Source of the DNA: an uncultured Flavobacteriales bacterium
GTDB lineage: Bacteria > Bacteroidota > Bacteroidia > Flavobacteriales > Crocinitomicaceae
DNA: 64,000 bases
NCBI GenBank assembly: GCA_946482515.1
Contig: CAMLRS010000012.1
Coordinates: 1-64,000 of the forward strand
Reading direction: 5' to 3'
Positions 56,859 through 64,000 of this stretch are shown one piece after another (positions within the stretch are counted from its first letter, which is position 1; every line of letters begins with the position of its first letter). A program made the translations under genes and the position numbers. The notes below the pieces were generated by a model, which was given only the letters and a program-made list of their open reading frames with translations, had not been told where the DNA came from and searched no databases.

Positions 56859-57590
56859 ATGAAAAGCACGTTGCAGCGAGATATTGTGCAGGAATTGCGT
56901 CAGCGCATACTGTCCATGCAGGGTGTTTTCAAGCCTGGCAACGAACGCCGTAGTATGGGGCTCGGTTCTATCGAGGCTGCTTTTCCCGAAGGAGTGTTTC
57001 CGCTGGGAGCGGTGCATGAGTTTGTGAGCCTGGAACCCGAAGCTGCCGCGGCAACCAGCGGCTTTCTGGCGTGCCTGCTGAATAAGATGATGAAACAAAA
57101 GGGCTTTTGCCTGTGGGTTAGCTCTAGGCGTATTGTTTTTCCTCCCGCGTTGAAACTGCTGGGCATTGATCCTGAAACCATCATCTTCATTGACCTGCAA
57201 AACGATAAGGATGTACTCTGGGCTGTTGAAGAAGCGTTGCGCTGCGAGGCCTTGGTTGCCGTGGTGGGTGAAGTGCGTGAGCTGAAATTTGCCCAGTCGA
57301 GGCGTTTGCAGTTAGCCATCGAACAAAGCAAAGTAACAGGATTCATTCACCGGGTTTACCCGGCTTCCGAAAATACCACTGCCTGCGTGGCGCGTTGGAA
57401 GATCAGACCCTTGCCGGGAATCATTGAACCCGGTATGCCGGGTGTGGGATTTCCCAAATGGAACGTGGAACTGGCAAAAGTGCGGAACGGTCGTCCCGGG
57501 TCATGGGAGCTCGGCTGGACACCAGCAGGATTTCAGCACTTTTCTAAAGAAGATACAGGCGTTAAACCGGGAGCAGCAAAGTATGCATAA
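56859..57590 (+). CDS. imuA: ImuA-like protein of the translesion mutasome
   Basis: A 243-residue RecA-fold relative. The family segments are visible: GLGSIEAAFPEGVFPLGAVHEF near 30-50 (the P-loop position of RecA, here without a standard Walker A), GFLACLLNKMMKQKGFCLWV, LKLLGIDPETIIFIDLQNDK and ALVAVVGEVREL. ImuA works with ImuB and DnaE2 in damage-induced mutagenesis. The stop overlaps the imuB start by 8 nt. Expression is probably set by the tandem operators just upstream. Confidence 0.85.
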   Translation: MKSTLQRDIVQELRQRILSMQGVFKPGNERRSMGLGSIEAAFPEGVFPLGAVHEFVSLEPEAAAATSGFLACLLNKMMKQKGFCLWVSSRRIVFPPALKLLGIDPETIIFIDLQNDKDVLWAVEEALRCEALVAVVGEVRELKFAQSRRLQLAIEQSKVTGFIHRVYPASENTTACVARWKIRPLPGIIEPGMPGVGFPKWNVELAKVRNGRPGSWELGWTPAGFQHFSKEDTGVKPGAAKYA

Positions 57591-59082
57591 GCGATACGTG
57601 GCAATAGAATTTCCGTACCTGGTCTCCGATTGGGTAGCACGCCGAAAGCCCGCGCTGAAAGACGTGCCGTTTATCCTGTATACATCTGAGAGGGGACGGA
57701 TGGTGGTAAAGGCTGCCAGCAGGTCCGCGCATGCAAAAGGAATTGTCCCGGAAATGGTTGTTGCGGATTGCAGGGCTGTTTTCCCGGAGATCACAGTTCT
57801 GGAATACCCGGTTGGGAAGGCAGGGCAATTGCTCGAGGCATTGGCTGCTTGGTGTATTCGTTTCACACCTGTGGCGGCAGTTGACCTGCCCGATGGTATT
57901 GTGCTGGATTGCAGTGGGTGCACACATCTTTGGCAGGGCGAGGGGGCGTACGTGGCACATATTCTTGGTCGGCTGGAAGCCTTTGGATACTCTGCGCGTG
58001 CAGCTATGGCAGATACGATGGCTGTTGCCTGGGCGGTTTCCCGCTATGGAAAAGGGCAGGTTATTGTGCCTTCCGGCGATCAGCTTTCTGCGTTATTGGA
58101 GCTGCCGCCCGCTGCTCTGCGGCTTGATCCTGCTGTTATAGAGCGGTTGCAAAAACTGGGATTGAATACAATAGGCCATTTTGCACAAATGCCCCGTCCG
58201 GCTTTGCGCAAGCGGTTTGGTGTGGGGTTGCTCACACGAATGGATCAGGCATTGGGCTACGAACCGGAAAACCTGCAAGCAGTGCTGCCACCGAAACAAT
58301 ACCAGGAACGCTTGCCCTGTCTTGAACCCATCTGTACGGCGAAAGGAATTGCAATAGGCCTTGAACGGTTATTGAACCAGCTTTGTCAGCTCTTGGCATC
58401 GGAAGGGCAGGGATTACGGGCAGCTTCGCTGCGGTGTCACCGTGTGGACGGGGATATGCAGGAGGTAAGTATTGGTACGAACCTGCCGACGAGGGATGTA
58501 GGGCATTTGATGAAGTTGTTTGAGCTGAAGACCGGGCAATTGAGACCCGATCTCGGGTTTGAGCTGTTCGAACTGGAAGCAACGAAGGTCGAGCCGATTG
58601 CTTTTGACCAGGCGCAGATATGGACGGAAAAGGATACCACGGATACAACCGCTGTGGCGGAACTGCTGGACAAGATTATTGGTAAGAGGGGGCAGCACGT
58701 AGTACAACGTTATTTACCGGCAGAACATTATTGGCCCGAGCGTTCTTACCAGCTTGCGGGTTCGATCAATGCGGTGAAGGATACGGAGTGGCGCACAGAC
58801 CTTCCGCGCCCGATTCATTTACTGGGAAGACCCGAGCCTATCGAGGTTACGGTACCCTTGCCCGATTACCCGCCGCTGCTGTTCATCTTCAGGGGGCAGT
58901 TACACCCGTTAAAGAATGCGGATGGCCCTGAACGGATTGAACAGGAATGGTGGTTGCAGCAGGGAGAATTCAGGGATTACTATTGTGTGGAGGACGAAAG
59001 TGGCAAGCGTTATTGGGTGTTCCGGTCGGGGCATTATGACGGCGGCAAGCCTCGCTGGTACCTGCATGGTTTTTTTGCTTAA
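57583..59082 (+). CDS. imuB: ImuB-like Y-family polymerase relative
   Basis: A 499-residue Y-family polymerase homologue from ATG 57583 (MHKRYVAIEFPYLVSDWVAR). The frame is open further upstream, but that part overlaps imuA. The N-terminal palm/finger region (RMVVKAASRSAHAKGIVPEM, DLPDGIVLDCSGCTHLW) lacks the acidic triad of an active polymerase, as usual for ImuB. The helix-hairpin-helix (IERLQKLGLNTIGHFAQMPR) and little-finger regions follow. ImuB is a hub that joins DnaE2 to the sliding clamp. It lies 12 nt before dnaE2. Confidence 0.88.
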   Translation: MHKRYVAIEFPYLVSDWVARRKPALKDVPFILYTSERGRMVVKAASRSAHAKGIVPEMVVADCRAVFPEITVLEYPVGKAGQLLEALAAWCIRFTPVAAVDLPDGIVLDCSGCTHLWQGEGAYVAHILGRLEAFGYSARAAMADTMAVAWAVSRYGKGQVIVPSGDQLSALLELPPAALRLDPAVIERLQKLGLNTIGHFAQMPRPALRKRFGVGLLTRMDQALGYEPENLQAVLPPKQYQERLPCLEPICTAKGIAIGLERLLNQLCQLLASEGQGLRAASLRCHRVDGDMQEVSIGTNLPTRDVGHLMKLFELKTGQLRPDLGFELFELEATKVEPIAFDQAQIWTEKDTTDTTAVAELLDKIIGKRGQHVVQRYLPAEHYWPERSYQLAGSINAVKDTEWRTDLPRPIHLLGRPEPIEVTVPLPDYPPLLFIFRGQLHPLKNADGPERIEQEWWLQQGEFRDYYCVEDESGKRYWVFRSGHYDGGKPRWYLHGFFA

Positions 59083-59094
59083 CGAATTGGACGT

Positions 59095-62000
59095 ATGAAA
59101 TACACGGAACTACAGGTAACGAGCAATTTCAGTTTCCTGCGTGGTGGATCACACCCCGAAGAATTGGTGGAGCAGGCGGCATTGCTGGGTTATGATACGA
59201 TCGCCATCACCGATCGCAATACATTGGCAGGAGTGGTAAGGGCGCATGCAGCAGCTCGTGGTACTTCTGTGCGTATCATTATAGGTTGTCGGCTGGAATT
59301 ACTGGATGGGTGGCCGCTGCTTGTCTACCCGACCGACCAGCCCGCGTATGCACGGCTGTGTACGATGCTTTCGGAAGGGAATCTGCGGGCGGAAAAAGGG
59401 AGTTGTCATTTATACAGGGAAGACATTTACCGGTATGCGGAAGGAATGAAGATCATAGCCGTACCACCTGCTACCCTGAATGGTTCCTTTGAATTCGATA
59501 CCTCTTCCCGGGCTTGTCTGATGGAATACAGGCAGCAGTTCGGTAGGCACTTGTATCTGGCGGCAAGCCGTTCGTACCTCGCCAATGATGCCAAGCGCTT
59601 GTTTCGCCTCGCGCAGCTTTCGGAACAATTAGACATCCCGATGGTAGCCACCAACGATGTACATTACCATAACCCGGAGCGCAGGGAGTTACAGGATGTA
59701 TTGACCTGTATCAGGGAGAAATGCACGATCCGTAAAGCGGGGTTCCGTTTGTACCAGAATGCGGAGAGATACCTCAAGCCAGCTGAAGAAATGCAGCGTC
59801 TGTTTGCTCATTATCCCGAAGCGATCGAACGAACCCGGGAGCTGGCCAATGCCTGCCTGTTTTCCCTCGATGAATTGAAATACCTGTATCCTGAAGAGAT
59901 CACCACCGAAGGGCGTACACCACAGGAGGAGCTGGTTCGGCTTACATGGGAAGGAGCGAACGAGCGGTTTAATGGCCAGGTGCCGGAGAATATCCGTAAG
60001 ACCATCGAAATGGAGCTGGAATTCATCGAGCGCAAAGAATACGCGTCTTATTTTCTTACCGTTTACGACTATGTGCGCGAAGCAAATGCCCGGAAGATTC
60101 TTTGCCAGGGCCGCGGCTCTGCCGCTAATTCCGTTGTTTGTTATTGCCTGGGCATTACGGCTGTCAACCCTGCGAAATTCAAAGTGCTTTTTGCTCGGTT
60201 CATGAGTGATGCCCGTAATGAGCCGCCGGATATTGATGTGGACTTTGAGCACGAGCGTCGCGAAGAGATCATGCAGTACATCTACAACAAATACGGTCGT
60301 GATCGGGCAAGTATTGTTGCAACCGTCACGCAGGTGCATTGGAAAGGCGCTATTCGGGATGTGGGCAAAGCAATGGGATTATCAGCTGATGCCATTAGCG
60401 TGTTGTCCAAAGGGAAATATGAGCTCACGGACGAATGGTATGAAGGGAATACGACAACATCCGATGGCTTTGATGCCAACGATCCGCATTTGCGGAAAGT
60501 ATTGGAGATTACCGGTCAGTATATTGGTTTCCCGCGCCAGTTGGGGCAGCATACCGGGGGCTTTGTCATCACGCGGGGGAAACTGACGGAGCTGTGTCCT
60601 GTTCTCAATGCCCGTATGGCAGATCGAACAAATATCGAGTGGAATAAAGACGATATTGAAACACTGGGTTTCATGAAAGTGGATGTGCTGGCCTTGGGAA
60701 TGCTTACCTGCATCAGGAAAGCCTTTGATATGGCTGAGAAGCATTATGGGAAACAATTCACGCTTGCCAATATTCCGCAGGACGACCCGAAGGTTTATGG
60801 AATGATCTCGCATGCCGATACAATAGGCGTATTCCAGATCGAGAGCCGTGCCCAGATGTCGATGCTCCCAAGGCTCAGGCCAAAAGATTTTTACGATCTG
60901 GTTATCGAAGTGGCCATTGTGCGTCCGGGGCCTATTCAAGGCGATATGGTACACCCGTATTTGCGCCGGCGTGAAGGGAAAGAACCGGTAGAATTTCCTT
61001 CTGAGGAACTGAGGGAGATATTGGGGCGAACATTGGGGGTGCCCCTGTTCCAGGAACAGGCCATGGAGATCGCTATTGTGGCGGCTGGCTTTACACCGGC
61101 AGAAGCTGACGGCTTGCGTCGAAGCATGGCAACGTTTAAGGCCAAAGGAAAGGTCAGTGATTGGGAAACAAAACTGATCGCGGGAATGCTTAAGAATGGC
61201 TATGAAGAGGATTTCGCAAGACGCGTGTTCCGGCAGCTGGAAGGATTTGGTGCTTATGGTTTCCCTGAAAGCCATGCTGCCAGCTTTGCGCTGTTGGTCT
61301 ACATTTCTTCATGGTTCAAATGCTACTACCCGGATATTTTTGCTGCGGCCTTGCTGAATAGTATGCCGATGGGTTTTTACCAGCCTGCGCAGCTGGTGAT
61401 CGATGCTCGGAAACATGGTGTGGAGGTAAGAGCAGTTGATGTCAATCATTCCTTGTGGGACAATACACTGGAAGAGCGGTCAGGTGATTACTGCGCATTG
61501 CGGTTAGGTTTTCGCCAGGTTAAAGGTGTGAAGCAGGATGAGGTAGATTTGCTGCTTGCCGGGCGCACTGAATCCTATACCGGTATCCAGGCTGTACTAG
61601 AGGCTGGTGTTTCCATCGCAACGCTGGAACGATTGGCTGATGCCGATGCTTTCCGATCCATAGGTTTGGACAGGCGACAAGCGTTGTGGGATGTATCTGC
61701 TTTGCAAAGCGCTCCGACAGGAATGTTCTCCAAACAACAGGATGAAACAGTTGATCAGAAAGCACATTTACCACAGATGCAACTTTCGGAACACGTTTTC
61801 CAGGATTACGCAGCAACCTCCTTATCGATCAAGGCACACCCGGTAAGCTTTGTTCGGGATAAATTGGTGCAATTCGGTGTCACACCTGCTGAATCTCTAA
61901 AGAATCTAAAGGATGGTATGCAGGTCAAAGTGGCAGGATTAGTGCTCGTAAGGCAGCGTCCGGGGACCGCCAGTGGTATATTGTTCATTACCCTCGAAGA

Positions 62001-62229
62001 CGAGACCGGTGTGGCCAATCTCGTGGTGTTCAGCAAGAAATTTGAACAGTACCGGAAAGAGATACTACGCACCCGATTGTTAATGGTGGAAGGGAAACTC
62101 CAGGTCGAAGGCGAAGTCATTCATATCATCGTGCAGCGCTGTTTCGATATGTCGGTACTACTGTCCAGGCTATCCGATTCCAAAGACGCCTCCCCGGATG
62201 TCCTGCATGGAGGAAGGAATTTTCATTGA
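59095..62229 (+). CDS. dnaE2: Error-prone DNA polymerase DnaE2
   Basis: A 1044-residue C-family polymerase, the usual length for DnaE2. An N-terminal PHP domain (YTELQVTSNFSFLRGGSHPE, ITDRNTLAG) is followed by the palm with the catalytic acidic pair in PPDIDVDFEHERREEI. The finger region has GFMKVDVLALGMLT and VRPGPIQGDMVHPYLRRR, then the helix-hairpin-helix and an OB domain near the C-terminus (MQVKVAGLVLVRQRPGTASG, FITLEDETGVANLVVF). It carries out error-prone bypass synthesis with ImuA and ImuB. The three genes are tightly spaced and form one operon. Confidence 0.96.
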   Translation: MKYTELQVTSNFSFLRGGSHPEELVEQAALLGYDTIAITDRNTLAGVVRAHAAARGTSVRIIIGCRLELLDGWPLLVYPTDQPAYARLCTMLSEGNLRAEKGSCHLYREDIYRYAEGMKIIAVPPATLNGSFEFDTSSRACLMEYRQQFGRHLYLAASRSYLANDAKRLFRLAQLSEQLDIPMVATNDVHYHNPERRELQDVLTCIREKCTIRKAGFRLYQNAERYLKPAEEMQRLFAHYPEAIERTRELANACLFSLDELKYLYPEEITTEGRTPQEELVRLTWEGANERFNGQVPENIRKTIEMELEFIERKEYASYFLTVYDYVREANARKILCQGRGSAANSVVCYCLGITAVNPAKFKVLFARFMSDARNEPPDIDVDFEHERREEIMQYIYNKYGRDRASIVATVTQVHWKGAIRDVGKAMGLSADAISVLSKGKYELTDEWYEGNTTTSDGFDANDPHLRKVLEITGQYIGFPRQLGQHTGGFVITRGKLTELCPVLNARMADRTNIEWNKDDIETLGFMKVDVLALGMLTCIRKAFDMAEKHYGKQFTLANIPQDDPKVYGMISHADTIGVFQIESRAQMSMLPRLRPKDFYDLVIEVAIVRPGPIQGDMVHPYLRRREGKEPVEFPSEELREILGRTLGVPLFQEQAMEIAIVAAGFTPAEADGLRRSMATFKAKGKVSDWETKLIAGMLKNGYEEDFARRVFRQLEGFGAYGFPESHAASFALLVYISSWFKCYYPDIFAAALLNSMPMGFYQPAQLVIDARKHGVEVRAVDVNHSLWDNTLEERSGDYCALRLGFRQVKGVKQDEVDLLLAGRTESYTGIQAVLEAGVSIATLERLADADAFRSIGLDRRQALWDVSALQSAPTGMFSKQQDETVDQKAHLPQMQLSEHVFQDYAATSLSIKAHPVSFVRDKLVQFGVTPAESLKNLKDGMQVKVAGLVLVRQRPGTASGILFITLEDETGVANLVVFSKKFEQYRKEILRTRLLMVEGKLQVEGEVIHIIVQRCFDMSVLLSRLSDSKDASPDVLHGGRNFH

Positions 62230-62462
62230 GTGGATTCATACTTGATTTTTGTTGCTTTTGAGGAGTGAAAATTTGATGCTCAGCCTAAAATATCTTTCAT
62301 TATCGCCCCATAAAAGTGCAGATAGTTTGAAGTAATATTCGATGGTGATAGAAAAAATGGGACAGGCTTGATCAACAGTTCAAAATATCGTTATCATTTT
62401 AATGGCTTTACAAGCGAAACCAAATCCTACATATTTGGATAGCAATAGAACTTATTGTTGGA

Positions 62463-62618
62463 TTAGCTCTGCGATACAACGAATAGTGTAATGGAAATAA
62501 GTGCTATCAGGACAAAAAAAACAAAATTCAGGTATTCACTTTTTGATCGTTTATTGCTTGTTTCACCTATAATGGCATTCATGAGGTCGTCAACACCACG
62601 AATAAAAATTTTCTTCAT
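62463..62618 (-). CDS. Very small single-pass membrane protein
   Basis: A 51-residue protein (MKKIFIRGVDDLMNAIIGET, SNKRSKSEYLN, then FVFFVLIALISITLFVV) with a soluble N-terminus and a C-terminal membrane helix. It stands alone between dnaE2 and the divergent gene at 62701. The charge pattern (basic residues before the helix) fits a real membrane protein. Function unknown. Confidence 0.45.
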   Translation of the reverse strand: MKKIFIRGVDDLMNAIIGETSNKRSKSEYLNFVFFVLIALISITLFVVSQS

Positions 62619-62700
62619 TGGAACAGCGTTTTCGTGAAGTTATCTATTATTTTTGGTTCATAACCAGATCACTACTCACAGTGACCACAAATTCTTTTCC

Positions 62701-64000
62701 ATGCCAAATGAACTAGCTAATAGCGAGAGTGGACCTCTTATTGAACGCCAGGTACAACAAATTACAAACTTCTTAAATGAGATGGGATTGCCATCAGACA
62801 ACATCATCGCTGATGTTGCTGAAAGAAATCGAATAGGCGTAAATCTACCACAATACATCTATGATCTTCCCGAAGAGTTGAAACGTGACGCCAGGTATTT
62901 GTCAAAATTTGTTGTAGGAGCGGCCTTCGGACTATTCGACTATGCTCTGAACTCGGTGTGGAACGAAGTTGTAATTTCTTTGCGGCAGAAAGCGATCACC
63001 TATGGAATCGAAATATTTTTTGATAATGCGGTAGGCGGAGCTCAAAGAGCACACTATAAGAAAGAGGAAGATCTTGCAGGTCTCAAGGATATTGTTCTAC
63101 TTGATACATCAAAAAAACTCGAGCTGATCTCGGAAACAACATATAAAAAACTTGCGCATATACTCGATATGCGTAATGATATTGGAATATCCCATCCGAC
63201 TAATTATACGATTAACGCCTTTGACCTATTAAGTTGGCTGCAAACTTGCATTCAGGATGTTTTAAAAGATCAGCCTTCGGCTGCAGCTATCCAAATAAAA
63301 GCATTCATAGATAATCTGAGAAAAGGTACTGACGTATTAGAAACCAAAACAATTGAAGCAATAATACCGGAAATCGAAAGCCTTGCTACCCATCACTGCG
63401 ATAGCATACTTCGGACAATTTTTGGGTTATATGTTGCGCCCGATACGGACCAAGTGGTTAGAAAAAATATCTCACTAATCTCAAAAACAATTTGGAATTG
63501 CTGTTCAAATGAGGAGCGATACAGAATAGGAATAATTCTCGCTGGTTTTAACAACAATCTTCATAGACAGAAGTACAAGTTAGGTGAAGGATTTTTTGAT
63601 ACAGTGGAAGGGAATAACTTTAGGACAACTTCAGAGCGCGTTCTTTCGCTAAGCAACCTTGCTGAAAGGTTGAAAGATGCCCACGAGGGATGGAACAACT
63701 TTTATAACGAGGCTCCAATCATTGAGCGAATAATGACTTTCATCGAAAAATCGTCAGATATTCCGGTGGAGGTTTCTGACAAACTTATCAGAACGATTAT
63801 GCTTTGCCGGATTGGAAAAGGAATCAACTATCAAAATGGTGTCTCTCCTGAAGGGAAAGAGTTTTATGATATGTTTTTTTCGCTAATGGGTGAGCAATAC
63901 GTTCCAGAGCTTATTATTAGCTTAACAGACAATCGTATTCAGCAGAGGCTTGGTAATAAAATTGTACTTTCTCAGGCAGTACAGGTGTTAAAATTAATTA
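62701..64000 (+). CDS. HEPN-like protein, partial (C-terminus outside window)
   Basis: An open frame of 433 codons from ATG 62701 (MPNELANSESGPLIERQVQQ) with no stop before the window edge. The product is soluble and mostly helical. A candidate HEPN core is seen at about 140-185: YKKLAHILDMRNDIGISHPT, in which Arg158 and His165 form an R-N-X5-H motif (R-X6-H), followed by a helix (NAFDLLSWLQTCIQDVL). HEPN domains with this motif are often RNases in anti-phage and toxin systems. A helical, poorly conserved remainder follows. The family is not named, and the motif alone could occur by chance. Confidence 0.6.
   Translation, partial: MPNELANSESGPLIERQVQQITNFLNEMGLPSDNIIADVAERNRIGVNLPQYIYDLPEELKRDARYLSKFVVGAAFGLFDYALNSVWNEVVISLRQKAITYGIEIFFDNAVGGAQRAHYKKEEDLAGLKDIVLLDTSKKLELISETTYKKLAHILDMRNDIGISHPTNYTINAFDLLSWLQTCIQDVLKDQPSAAAIQIKAFIDNLRKGTDVLETKTIEAIIPEIESLATHHCDSILRTIFGLYVAPDTDQVVRKNISLISKTIWNCCSNEERYRIGIILAGFNNNLHRQKYKLGEGFFDTVEGNNFRTTSERVLSLSNLAERLKDAHEGWNNFYNEAPIIERIMTFIEKSSDIPVEVSDKLIRTIMLCRIGKGINYQNGVSPEGKEFYDMFFSLMGEQYVPELIISLTDNRIQQRLGNKIVLSQAVQVLKLI

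Noticed and set aside
62676..62858. Minus-strand frame of 60 codons near the right end
   Set aside because: It is antisense to the start of a 433-codon open plus-strand frame that continues to the window edge, and has no features of its own.
1..64000. CRISPR arrays, rRNA genes and insertion sequences
   Set aside because: No regularly spaced direct repeats, rRNA sequence, or transposase with terminal repeats was seen. The only recombinase is the serine integrase.

Overview
The window is a piece of a Bacteroidota chromosome, most likely Flavobacteriales. This rests on the gene set (Fur-STAS-PurA-OstA operon, a bifunctional Rel, PD40/OmpA outer-membrane proteins, an ECF sigma/anti-sigma pair), the near absence of Shine-Dalgarno sequences, and recurrent -7 boxes of the Bacteroidota form TANNTTTG in front of several genes. 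The genus cannot be fixed from sequence alone.

Region 1 (1-23.9 kb) is ordinary core chromosome. It carries an ECF sigma factor with its membrane anti-sigma protein (cut by the window edge), a four-helix-bundle membrane protein, the fur-STAS-purA-ostA operon, a hypothetical outer-membrane protein, rel, fahA, a lipoprotein, an Mpo1-like protein, pabA/trpG, a GT2 glycosyltransferase, a 2-oxoacid dehydrogenase E2, two tandem OmpA/PD40 paralogues, a DnaQ-like exonuclease, an FAA-hydrolase-family protein and tRNA-Leu(GAG). Three intergenic copies of one dispersed repeat lie at 10.2, 15.7 and 23.1 kb.

Region 2 (about 24.0-42.8 kb) is the most interesting part: a lower-GC integrated element abutting tRNA-Leu. 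A large serine recombinase reads out of the element into the antisense of the tRNA. A leftward run of about 19 tightly packed, mostly overlapping genes (35.0 to 25.9 kb) follows, of which about 15 encode small proteins with one or two membrane segments. The run also holds two peptidoglycan hydrolases (GH108-like and DUF2272-like), SH3b-like and peptidoglycan-binding-like modules, an HExxH metallopeptidase, and one beta-rich soluble protein followed by a perfect 30-bp palindrome, which is the best candidate for a capsid protein. A rightward operon (38.3-42.8 kb) carries a small basic protein, a large DUF-like protein, a protein resembling DnaA domain IV, and a HerA/FtsK-like P-loop ATPase. There is no terminase, portal or tail gene, and no relaxase or type IV secretion gene. 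My inference is a provirus of a tailless, membrane-containing virus with a packaging-type ATPase. Two unrelated membrane proteins (35.2-37.9 kb) sit between the two operons like cargo genes.

Region 3 (42.8-46.4 kb) is low-GC accessory DNA with lipoproteins, a coiled-coil membrane protein and two XRE regulators; one regulator faces a perfect 24-bp operator palindrome. Region 4 (46.6-56.4 kb) is a polymorphic toxin locus: a secreted RHS protein of about 2970 residues ending in a WHH/HNH-type nuclease, followed by a DUF2019-like immunity candidate and a second small protein. Region 5 (56.5-62.2 kb) is a mutasome cassette (ImuA, ImuB, DnaE2) divergent from an XRE regulator, with two identical-format palindromes between them. 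Region 6 (62.5 kb to the end) has a small membrane protein and a truncated protein carrying an R-X6-H HEPN-type motif. The right border of the mobile element was not found.
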